In this document: positions 50,493-58,281 of the stretch, in pieces | Numbering within the stretch: position 1 is the stretch's first letter | Layout of the letters: each line of letters starts with the position of its first letter | NCBI GenBank assembly: GCA_964473865.1 | Contig: CAYYQN010000017.1 | Span: 1-64,000, forward strand | Source: CAIMUX01 sp964473865 | GTDB lineage: Bacteria > Eisenbacteria > RBG-16-71-46 > CAIMUX01 | Direction of reading: 5' to 3' | Length of the DNA stretch: 64,000 bases | Notes under the pieces: generated by a model | Told to the model about the DNA's origin: nothing | The model's database searches: none | What the model saw: only the letters and a program-made list of their open reading frames with translations | Position numbers and translations under genes: made by a program

Positions 50493-51566
50493 ATGGTGAA
50501 CCTCCGATCTTGCCCGCGGCCTGACCGCGCCCTGGCGCGCCACGGCTCCCTCCGAAAACGCGCTTTCCTTGCGGCAATGATGCTTCTGTCGTCCGGAGCG
50601 TTCGCCGCGCCGGACTCCGGGTCCACGCCACCGCCTCGCCCCGGCCCCACGCTCGCCGTCGAGGACACTCTGCGCACGCGCGCACCCGAGCCATTGCCCG
50701 AAGTCCTGGTGACCGCTCCCCGCCAGACGCTCGACGAGATCCTGCGCCGGGTGGCCGAGGGCGAGGCGTACCGGGACTCGCTGATCCGCGACCAGGCGTA
50801 CACCCTGTTCTTCCGCATGACCGGTCGTGACTCCGAGAAAGACGCGCTGGACCGGAGCGAACCCTACCTCGAAGTGGCAACGCGGATGTACCAGAAGCGG
50901 CCCGGCAAGGAACGAGTCGTACCGCTGCGGTCCTGGTCGCGTTACGACGACCCGGACAGATCGGGCGGGGGACGGCTCGAGGTCGATATCGACGGCGCCA
51001 GCAACCAGGACCAGCGCGGCCCCGAGAACCGGGAGGGGGGCGACAAGAAGGACGGGGAGCCCCGGAAGAGCAGCGTGCGGGTCTCGTTCGACACCGGAAT
51101 GGGCGAAGCGTTCGTCGGCTTTGCCTTTGATCCGAAGACGCGCGGGCGCTATCGCTTCCGAATCGAGGACCGGATCCTCATCGACGATCAGGTCATCTAT
51201 GTGATCTCTTTCGCGCCGAAATCGCCGCTCGACGTCTTGCCGAGCGGCCGTGCCTGGATCAACACCAACGACTTTGTGATCCTGCGGGAGGAGTTCTCCT
51301 ACCGCGACCGTTCGCCCGCCCCGCTCTTCATGGAGTCGCTCGACTCGTGCGTGCTCGAGCGGACCCGGATCGACGGCCGGCACTGGGTTCTTTCGCGGCT
51401 TCTGGCGCGCGTGACGCTGACCGGCCCGATCCGTCTGGTGGGCCGGATCTCCGGCACCCGGCTTCCGAAGGTGGCGGACTTCACCATGTCCTGGAGCGAC
51501 TGGATCATCAACGGCGACATTCCGGACTCGCTCTTTGCGCCGGCCGCATCCTCGAGGGCCAGGTGA
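50493..51566 (+). CDS. Exported protein of unknown function, partner of an outer-membrane barrel
   Basis: Predicted periplasmic protein of 357 residues. An Arg-rich N-region and hydrophobic segment (KRAFLAAMMLLSSGAFAA) act as signal peptide. Mature sequence: a disordered Pro-rich stretch, the motif LPEVLVTAPRQTLDEILRRV, then a region of alternating beta strands (GRYRFRIEDRILIDDQVIYV, WINTNDFVILREEFSY), resembling lipoprotein-carrier/LolA-like or DUF-type beta sheets, though no family was fixed. Its TGA overlaps the GTG of a beta-barrel gene (GTGA), so the two are made together; the pair may form an envelope system. Start 50493 follows a probable promoter very closely. Confidence 0.72.
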   Translation: MVNLRSCPRPDRALARHGSLRKRAFLAAMMLLSSGAFAAPDSGSTPPPRPGPTLAVEDTLRTRAPEPLPEVLVTAPRQTLDEILRRVAEGEAYRDSLIRDQAYTLFFRMTGRDSEKDALDRSEPYLEVATRMYQKRPGKERVVPLRSWSRYDDPDRSGGGRLEVDIDGASNQDQRGPENREGGDKKDGEPRKSSVRVSFDTGMGEAFVGFAFDPKTRGRYRFRIEDRILIDDQVIYVISFAPKSPLDVLPSGRAWINTNDFVILREEFSYRDRSPAPLFMESLDSCVLERTRIDGRHWVLSRLLARVTLTGPIRLVGRISGTRLPKVADFTMSWSDWIINGDIPDSLFAPAASSRAR

Positions 51567-52930
51567 CGGCCCGGCGGACTCGAAGGCTTCGTCCGCGCCT
51601 GGCAACCGGGATCGTGTGGATCGGGCCGGCCGGGAGGGCGCGCGGCGGAGCGGCGTTCCTGGCCGCGCATCTCCTCCTGGTTCTCTGCGGCGCGCGGCCG
51701 GTCCTCGCCCAGGCTTCGTCGGATCCCCTTGCTCCATTCCTGCGGGGACTGGCCGACTCGACCGACGCTCTCTTCGGCCGCGATGCCGCGTCTTTCGACA
51801 CGACCGGCATCGATTCGCTCATCCTCGTCCGGGGATCGATCCGGCCCGCTTCCATGGTGCCGTCGCGGCCGGGGATTCACCCCTATCCGGTCGTCGGATT
51901 CCACCGGGCCACCGGCTTTGTGGCCGGCGCCGGCGGGTCGCGGCCGATCCATCGCAGCGGGTCGATCGACATCCGGGGCAGCTACGGCTTCGCGCACCAG
52001 GAGGGGAGGTACCGCTTCGCGCTCTCCTGGCCGGTGACTCCGGCCTCCCTCCGGCAGCGGGGGGCACTCGCCGTCCGGCTCGCCTACGCGCGCGAGACGA
52101 TCCCCTTCGCGTCCGAACATGCCACCCCTTTCTCCAGCGCACTCTCGGCCCTCTGCACCGGGCTCGACCAGCAGAGCGTCTACGAGCGGCGAGGAGGCTC
52201 CGTGGAACTCTCCTGGGGCGAGGCAAGCCGTTTCGCCACGATCGGGTGGCGGGCGGCGCGGGATCAATCGATGGATCGCGCGACGACATTCAGTTTGTGG
52301 GGAGCCGACAGTCGCGTGCCGGGGGTCACCCCCGCCCGGGGCGGTTCGTATGCCGAAGGCTTCATCCGGCTGGCCTTCACGCGGGCGGGCCTGTCTCTCG
52401 CCGGCGCAGAAGGGCAGTTCACCTCGCGCGCGCGCTGGCGCGCCCGGCTGGCGGCGGCACAAACCGCGGTCCTCCTCGGTTGCGAGGCCCACCTTCAGGC
52501 CGAGGCGGGCATCTCCGCCCGCCCGGGCCCGGCCCAGAATCGCTTCGAGCTGGGCGGCCCGCTCGCAATCCCCTCGCTGCGCTTCGGCGACGAAGCCGGA
52601 AACCGTCTCCTTCTCGGCAAGATCGAGCTGGTTCACGGGATCGATCTGATACGGACCCTGCGGGTGCCGTACCTGAGATTCATGGTGCTGCATCCGGCGA
52701 TCTTCGCGCACGGCGCATCTGTCTGGACTTCCCCGGATGGAGACTGGTCCGAGCCACCCGCCGAGGCGTGGCGCGGGGCGGCCGGATTCGCGCTGGTCGA
52801 CATCCCCGGCTATCCCACGCCCGAAACCTACATTCGCATGCAGATGGCCTGGCCGGTGGGTCGAGAGGGCGGCACGGCGCGGTTCAGCGCCTCGATCGGC
52901 CGCCGGTTCGACCTGATTCCGAAGCGGTAG
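51563..52930 (+). CDS. Probable outer-membrane beta-barrel protein
   Basis: A 455-residue protein starting GTG 51563 with an Arg-rich region, a hydrophobic segment (GAAFLAAHLLLVLCGARPVLAQ, quoted in part) acting as signal peptide, then strands with alternating hydrophobic residues typical of a barrel (GSIDIRGSYGFAHQEGRYRF, RQRGALAVRLAYARET, GSVELSWGEASRFATIGWRA, WPVGREGGTARFSASIGRRF). It resembles the surface-antigen type barrel end in layout, but has no POTRA domain. It is coupled to the upstream exported protein. Function unknown; passive channel or assembly factor possible. Confidence 0.68.
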   Translation: MTARRTRRLRPRLATGIVWIGPAGRARGGAAFLAAHLLLVLCGARPVLAQASSDPLAPFLRGLADSTDALFGRDAASFDTTGIDSLILVRGSIRPASMVPSRPGIHPYPVVGFHRATGFVAGAGGSRPIHRSGSIDIRGSYGFAHQEGRYRFALSWPVTPASLRQRGALAVRLAYARETIPFASEHATPFSSALSALCTGLDQQSVYERRGGSVELSWGEASRFATIGWRAARDQSMDRATTFSLWGADSRVPGVTPARGGSYAEGFIRLAFTRAGLSLAGAEGQFTSRARWRARLAAAQTAVLLGCEAHLQAEAGISARPGPAQNRFELGGPLAIPSLRFGDEAGNRLLLGKIELVHGIDLIRTLRVPYLRFMVLHPAIFAHGASVWTSPDGDWSEPPAEAWRGAAGFALVDIPGYPTPETYIRMQMAWPVGREGGTARFSASIGRRFDLIPKR

Positions 52931-53064
52931 ACGCCCCTCGGCCGCGGCAGCCTCCCTCTCGCGGCGGTGGCCCGATCGAAGCCGAGCTCCGAGCAACTCC
53001 GGCAGGCTGATGGAAAGCGCATGCTGCTGGAAAGCCCAGACCGCCGAAACGCCCAGGCTGCCGG

Positions 53065-54444
53065 CTACGGAGACGCCCGCAGGAGCCGGTGGCTCCACGC
53101 CTTGAGCAGCACGGCGAGGCCGAGCAACACTCCCCCGGTCACCTGATGCGCCGTTCTCACGATCATTTCGTACGCCGGCGGGGGAACCTGTCCGCGGGCG
53201 AAACCCCGAACGGCCAGCGCGGCGATCCCGAGCACCACCTGACCGCACACCAACCAGAGCACGCCGCGTCCGAGCCGGCGGATCACCGGCTGACCGTGCG
53301 GAAGACCCGCGGCCCGGGCGCCGGCGGCGACGGCAACGACCAGCACCACGGTGGCCATGGTGATGTGCAGCAGGAGTCCCCGCGCCAGATGCCGCTGGAT
53401 CGCGCCGAGGACCAGCTGCACCAGGAGACTACCGACTAAAAGTCCGCTGAGCGCGCGATCGGTCGAAGCCGAAGGTGTGATCGGGGGCCGGTGATCCGAC
53501 TTCCAGAGGGCACTTGTCACCGCCGCCAGCAAGACCAGGAGCCCGAACACCAGTTGGGCGGTCACGCCATGAACCACGCGGAGAGCCAGGCTCCGGCCGG
53601 TCTCGGCGGTCGCCGTCACCACCTGCGCGGTCGCCTGGATCTCGGCCGTAGTCACGCGGAGTCCGCCCAGGACTCCCTGGAGGATGACCAATGCCAGCGC
53701 CCCGAGGACCAGCCACCGCACCCACACTCTCCGGTCGCCGCGCACCAGCTCGATTGCGAGCACCAGAGTCGTCAGCCCCACCAGCGACCCAAACAGCCGG
53801 TGCGCGTGCTCGTAGTAGATCCCGCCCGACATTCGGGAGAGCGGGTAGAGGAACATCGAGTAGCCAAACGAGCTTGGCCAGTCCGGCACATCGAGCCCGG
53901 CCTTCCGGCTGGTGACGAGCCCTCCGACCGCCAGGAGGCTCAAGGTGGCGAACGCCGCCACCGCCGCGAAGGCGCCGGTCCAGTCGATCGGGGCCCCGCT
54001 CTCATCGCGCCGGAAACGCCGGCCTAGCCAACCGCCGCAACCGCCGAGCGCCGCACCGGCGAGCAGGGATCCGGGCAGCCACCAGAACACCGAAGGACGC
54101 ACGCTCTCGCCGGGTTCGCCGGTCAAGAGGCTTCCCAGAACCAGGAGGTTCAACACCGACGCGAGCAGCCCGACGCGCGCTCCCAGCGTCGCGTTCCGGG
54201 GCACCCATCGCCCGGCCAGAACGCCGCCGGCAAGCAGACATACCAAGAGCAGGAAGACCAGGAGAGGGCCCGGCACCCAGACGGGCGGGATGCGGCAGGT
54301 GTAGCCGATGACCCACATCACGACGGTCGTCCCGAAGCCGAGAGCGAGCACCGGATGCCCACTTGCGGCAGGAGCGGACGAGAGGGGCGGATCGCCCGCC
54401 ACCGGCGTTTCGGTCCGACCGATGATCCCCGTGCCTGGTGACAT
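53065..54444 (-). CDS. ctaA: CtaA/COX15-like heme A synthase with extra N-terminal membrane segments
   Basis: Oxidises the C8 methyl of heme O to the formyl group of heme A for cytochrome oxidase. In the 459-residue membrane protein the CtaA core begins near residue 160: GGLVTSRKAGLDVPDWPSSF, the heme-site histidines in YYEHAHRLFGSLVG, VVHGVTAQL, IQRHLARGLLLHITMA and VRTAHQVTGG. In front are four additional hydrophobic segments (for example VLALGFGTTVVMWVIGYTC and LLVFLLLVCLLAGGVLAGRW), so about 12 in all versus 8 in the family. ATG 54444 has GAGGAG 7 nt upstream. Divergent from ctaB, 262 bp away. The heme substrate would come from the operon at 19.6-31.8 kb through CtaB. Confidence 0.88.
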   Translation of the reverse strand: MSPGTGIIGRTETPVAGDPPLSSAPAASGHPVLALGFGTTVVMWVIGYTCRIPPVWVPGPLLVFLLLVCLLAGGVLAGRWVPRNATLGARVGLLASVLNLLVLGSLLTGEPGESVRPSVFWWLPGSLLAGAALGGCGGWLGRRFRRDESGAPIDWTGAFAAVAAFATLSLLAVGGLVTSRKAGLDVPDWPSSFGYSMFLYPLSRMSGGIYYEHAHRLFGSLVGLTTLVLAIELVRGDRRVWVRWLVLGALALVILQGVLGGLRVTTAEIQATAQVVTATAETGRSLALRVVHGVTAQLVFGLLVLLAAVTSALWKSDHRPPITPSASTDRALSGLLVGSLLVQLVLGAIQRHLARGLLLHITMATVVLVVAVAAGARAAGLPHGQPVIRRLGRGVLWLVCGQVVLGIAALAVRGFARGQVPPPAYEMIVRTAHQVTGGVLLGLAVLLKAWSHRLLRASP

Positions 54445-54706
54445 TCCCGATCTCCTCGATGACGGTGCGATCGATCGTCTCCGCGTGGCCCGCTCCGATT
54501 CCGTCGGTCGCACCGCCGCAGGGCGACGAAAACCGGCGCCCGAGCTTGCTCCCCTGCGGCGCCGGGAGCATGGTATCGGCTTCGGCGAGAGGTTACCATC
54601 ACGCCCGGAAGATCGACCCCCGCATCGAAAGGAGGGATGACCGGAGAGGGGTCTCTGGCGATCGACTTCGACGCCGAGTCCCGCGCTGGTCCCATCGAGA
54701 AAAGCG

Positions 54707-55834
54707 ATGAACAGAGAGAAGCGCCGGCCGATGCATCCGTATCTCGAGCTGGTGAAAGCCCGACTCTCGCTGCTCGTGGTCGCGACGACCGCGGCGGGGT
54801 TCGCGCTGGCCACCCGGGATGCTTTCGATCCGGATCGGTTCTTCTGGACGATTCTGGGCACCGGGCTGGCCGCGGCGGGGGCCGCAGGATTCAATCAATG
54901 GATTGAAGTCCTGCCGGACAGCCGGATGCAGCGGACGCGGACCCGGCCCCTGCCCGCGGGGACGCTGAGCCGGCGGCACGGGTTCTTCGCCGCGTTGCTG
55001 GCGGCCGCCTCCGGTGTCGCCGTCCTCGCCGCCAAGGTCAACCTGCTCACGGCGGGGCTGGGGCTGTTGGTCATCCTGCTCTATACGCTGGTCTACACGC
55101 CCCTCAAACGAAGCTCCCCACTCTGCACGATCGTCGGCGCGGTGTGTGGCGCGATCCCTCCGGTCATGGGCTGGACGGGCGGCACCGGCGGCTTCGGCCT
55201 GGGGGGATGGATCCTCGGAGGCATCCTCTTTCTCTGGCAGATCCCGCATTTCCTGGCGCTGGCGTGGCTCTATCGCGAGGACTATGCCCGGGGCGGGTTT
55301 CGCATGCTTCCCGCCATCGACCCGACCGGCAGGGTCACCAGTCTGCTTGCCCTGACCTATATCGTGCCGCTGCTGCCGCTCTGCCTATTCCTCGTGCTCC
55401 TGGGGCTTGCCGGGCCGATCTTCCTGGCCGGCTCGCTCGTCCTCGGGACCGCCTTTCTGTTGCTCGCCGTACGGCTGTGGCGGGATCGCGATCCTCGCCA
55501 CGCGCGGCGCCTCTTCCTGGGGAGCATCGTCTACCTGCCGCTCTTGCTGATCCTCCTGCTCGCGGACCGCGGACCCGCCGTGGGCATGGCGGCTGCAGAA
55601 ATCGCCATCGGTCCCGCACCCGTGGCGGAGACGCCTCCGGCGCGCGCCGCGCGTCCAACGCCTGCGTCTGCCGCGACCGAGCCGCCGGCACGGGCTGTCG
55701 CACCGCCGCCGGCGCGCGATGTAGCGAAGCCGCCGGAGGGACGCGGTCGCGGATCATCCCGGCCGGGCGCGGCCCCGAACCCGGCGCTCTCCCTCCCGTC
55801 GCCCTCCGGCAACACCGAGGTCTTCGTTCCTTGA
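54707..55834 (+). CDS. ctaB: CtaB/COX10 protoheme IX farnesyltransferase (heme O synthase)
   Basis: UbiA-superfamily prenyltransferase attaching farnesyl to protoheme to give heme O. The 375-residue protein has the first Asp-rich motif region FNQWIEVLPDSRMQRTRTRP, the second in WLYREDYARGGFRMLP, the COX10 signature VYTPLKRSSPLCTIVGA with GAIPPVMGW, and WQIPHFLALAW, within about eight membrane segments. After the last membrane segment there is an extra, disordered Pro/Ala-rich tail of about 85 residues (PPARAARPTPASAATEPP), absent from usual homologues. Its TGA overlaps the presumed TTG start of the DUF3179 gene (TTGA). Confidence 0.93.
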   Translation: MNREKRRPMHPYLELVKARLSLLVVATTAAGFALATRDAFDPDRFFWTILGTGLAAAGAAGFNQWIEVLPDSRMQRTRTRPLPAGTLSRRHGFFAALLAAASGVAVLAAKVNLLTAGLGLLVILLYTLVYTPLKRSSPLCTIVGAVCGAIPPVMGWTGGTGGFGLGGWILGGILFLWQIPHFLALAWLYREDYARGGFRMLPAIDPTGRVTSLLALTYIVPLLPLCLFLVLLGLAGPIFLAGSLVLGTAFLLLAVRLWRDRDPRHARRLFLGSIVYLPLLLILLLADRGPAVGMAAAEIAIGPAPVAETPPARAARPTPASAATEPPARAVAPPPARDVAKPPEGRGRGSSRPGAAPNPALSLPSPSGNTEVFVP

Positions 55835-57120
55835 GCGCTTCAACGAGGTCGCCGGGACCACTCACCTTCCGCTCGGGTGGCGCGGTCCTGCTCCTCGCTC
55901 TGCTCCTCGTCGCGGCGGCCTCACTCTGGCGCATTCAGGATCTGCGGTCCTCCCGCGGCTCGCGGGCCGTCGGGGACGGCCGCCATCCCGCAACCTACGG
56001 CTTCGATCTCCGCGAGGCGCGCGTCCCGGTTGACCTGGTCGTCGCGAGCGGCCTGCCTCGCGATGGACTGCGGGTGCTGGACGACCCGCCGGCCTGGCCG
56101 ACGGCGCGGGTCGACTCGCTCGCCCGGGTCCGCCGTGGCAAATACCTGGTCCCCAGTGACCGGGTCATCGGGGTGACGCGGAACGGCCGGTCGCGGGCCT
56201 ACCCCATCCTCGCGCTCAACTGGCACGAAGTCGTGAACGACACCTTGGGCGGCTCTCCGATCCTGATCACCTACAGCCCGCTCTGCGATGCGGTGGCGGT
56301 GTACGACCGAAGCGACGGCGGCGGCGGCGATCCGGCCCCGCTCCGCTTTGGGCACAGCGGGCTGCTGTACAATTCCGATCTGCTGCTGTACGACCGCCGC
56401 CCCGGGCACGCCGGCGAGAGTCTCTGGATCCAGCTCACCGGCGAGGCGATCAGCGGCCCCGCGTCGCGGGCCGCGCACCGCCTGCGCTCGCTCCCGTGCG
56501 CCCTGCTCTGCTGGGAAGACTGGAAGCGCGGCCACCCGGAGACGACCGTCCTGGCCCGGGACCCGGCTCTTCAGGCGCAGTACAAGCGGGACCCCTACGT
56601 CAGCTACTACGGAAACGACCTCCTGCGCTTTCCGGTACGGCCGGTGCCTTCCTCGGTCGGGCGGCTCCGCAAGACGCCCGGCCTTGTGCTGGAGTCGAGT
56701 GGACGTACGGCGTGGTTTCCGATCGAACGGTCGGTTGGGGCCGAGCCGTCGGCGGGCGCGCCGCCGCAGTCGCGGCGCGTCTCCTGGAACGGAATCGCGT
56801 TGCGCTTGTTCCATCGCGGGCAGCCGCCCACCGCGTGGATCGAGCCTGACGACGCGTTCGTGGCGAGCGAACCGGCCGGCCGTCGCCCCGGCGGCGTCCC
56901 GGAAGGAAACATCGCCTTCTCCGCTCCTGCCCCCCACGCCGCACGGACCGACATCGGCGGTGGATCGCCCGGAGAGGAGTCACGCGGTTTCACGCCTGGC
57001 CCGGGTCCGCGATCGATCGAACTGCCGGCGGTCCGGTACGCCTTCTGGTTCGCCTGGTACGCCATGAGCGGCGGCCAGGCGGAAGAAGGCCGCTGGGTCG
57101 AGTCGAGCGCCGGTCACTGA
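55831..57120 (+). CDS. DUF3179-containing exported or membrane-anchored protein
   Basis: A 429-residue protein of the DUF3179 family. Start TTG 55831 overlaps ctaB as TTGA; an N-terminal hydrophobic segment (AVLLLALLLVAAASLWRI) anchors or exports it. Conserved family stretches: VPSDRVIGVTRNGRSRAYPI, LNWHEVVNDTLGGSPILITY, SPLCDAVAVYDR, LRFGHSGLLYNSDLLLYDR, SLWIQLTGEAISGP and CWEDWKRGHPETTVL. The LCDA cysteine and WHEVVND histidine are typical of the family, suggesting a metal or heme site, but the function is unknown. The C-terminal part ends FAWYAMSGGQ. Linkage to ctaB hints at respiratory assembly. Confidence 0.85.
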   Translation: MSASTRSPGPLTFRSGGAVLLLALLLVAAASLWRIQDLRSSRGSRAVGDGRHPATYGFDLREARVPVDLVVASGLPRDGLRVLDDPPAWPTARVDSLARVRRGKYLVPSDRVIGVTRNGRSRAYPILALNWHEVVNDTLGGSPILITYSPLCDAVAVYDRSDGGGGDPAPLRFGHSGLLYNSDLLLYDRRPGHAGESLWIQLTGEAISGPASRAAHRLRSLPCALLCWEDWKRGHPETTVLARDPALQAQYKRDPYVSYYGNDLLRFPVRPVPSSVGRLRKTPGLVLESSGRTAWFPIERSVGAEPSAGAPPQSRRVSWNGIALRLFHRGQPPTAWIEPDDAFVASEPAGRRPGGVPEGNIAFSAPAPHAARTDIGGGSPGEESRGFTPGPGPRSIELPAVRYAFWFAWYAMSGGQAEEGRWVESSAGH

Positions 57121-57183
57121 CGGCGGCGAATCCGGACACCCGCCGCCCCGTCCGAGGCCTCTTCCGATGTTTCCGAGGCCGCC

Positions 57184-58083
57184 ATGAACCTTGAAGATGT
57201 TCCCCCGGTTGTCCGCGCCAAGGCGTTGGCGGCCGGCGCCGCAGCCTGGCTGGCCGAGCTCCCCCGGCTTGTCGCCGACCTGGAACGCGACTGGTCCATC
57301 CGGGTTGGCCGGGCTCTGGCCGGCGGCACCGAGGCGTTCGTCGCGGAGGCCACCCGCGAAGACGGAACCCGCGCGGTCTTGAAGCTGATCATCCCCCGCG
57401 ACGGCGACGCGGCCCGCAATGAGATCACGGTACTTCACCTGACGAACGGCGACGGCTGCGTGCGGCTGTACCGAGATGACCCGGCCCGCGGCGCGCTCCT
57501 GCTCGAACGACTCGGCGCATCGCTGTCGGAACTCGCCTTCCCGATCGCGCGGAGGCACGAGATCCTCTGCGCCGCGGCCGCGCGGGTGTGGCGCCCCGCA
57601 CCCGACTGCGGACTGCCGAGCGGGGCGGAGAAGGGCCGCTGGCTCGTCGAGTTCATCACCCACACGTGGGAAGCGCTCGACCGGCCTTGTTCCGAGCGCG
57701 CGGTGGAGTACGCGCTGGACTGCGCGGCGCGCCGCATCGCCGCGCACGACGACGAGCGCGCGATGCTCGTGCACGGCGATGTCCATCAGTGGAACGCGCT
57801 CCAGACCGGCGGCGGCTTCAAGCTGATCGACCCGGATGGCCTCCTGGCCGAGCCCGAGTACGACCTCGGAATCATCATGCGCGAGGACCCCGCCGAGCTC
57901 CTGGAGGGCGATCCGCGCGGGCGCGCCCGCTGGCTGGGGCAGCGCACCGGTCTGGACGCAACCGCGATCTGGGAGTGGGGCGCCGTCGAGCGGGTGTCGA
58001 CGGGGCTGCTCCTGACCAGGATCGACCTCCAGCCGGTCGGCCGGGAAATGCTGGCGGCCGCAGACCGGGTCTGCCTGGTGTGA
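57184..58083 (+). CDS. APH(6)-like aminoglycoside/hydroxyurea phosphotransferase family protein
   Basis: Kinase-fold protein of 299 residues similar to streptomycin 6-kinase-type enzymes. Motifs: GGTEAFVAEATREDGTRAVL and KLIIPRDGDAARNEI (nucleotide lobe), LLLERLGASLSELAF, catalytic loop LVHGDVHQWNAL, and metal motif LIDPDGLLAEPEYDLGIIMR. ATG at 57184 follows DUF3179 by 63 bp. Chromosomal members of this family are widespread and often have unknown natural substrates, so resistance should not be assumed. About 200 bp follow with no gene before the FlgD-tailed protein. Confidence 0.85.
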   Translation: MNLEDVPPVVRAKALAAGAAAWLAELPRLVADLERDWSIRVGRALAGGTEAFVAEATREDGTRAVLKLIIPRDGDAARNEITVLHLTNGDGCVRLYRDDPARGALLLERLGASLSELAFPIARRHEILCAAAARVWRPAPDCGLPSGAEKGRWLVEFITHTWEALDRPCSERAVEYALDCAARRIAAHDDERAMLVHGDVHQWNALQTGGGFKLIDPDGLLAEPEYDLGIIMREDPAELLEGDPRGRARWLGQRTGLDATAIWEWGAVERVSTGLLLTRIDLQPVGREMLAAADRVCLV

Positions 58084-58281
58084 TTGCGCCGCGGGTCAGG
58101 CTATCCATCCGCGGTGAAGACCCTTCCCCGCCATGATGAAGCGCCCGGCCAGACCTTCTCTCCGTGGGCCTGCTTACCACCGGCCTTCTCTCCGAAGGCG
58201 TTCACTTCGATGCGGCGCCGAGACGACCGCCTGTGTTAAACTCTGGATGCTGTTGAGTCTACCCACACGGAGTCGACCCCC

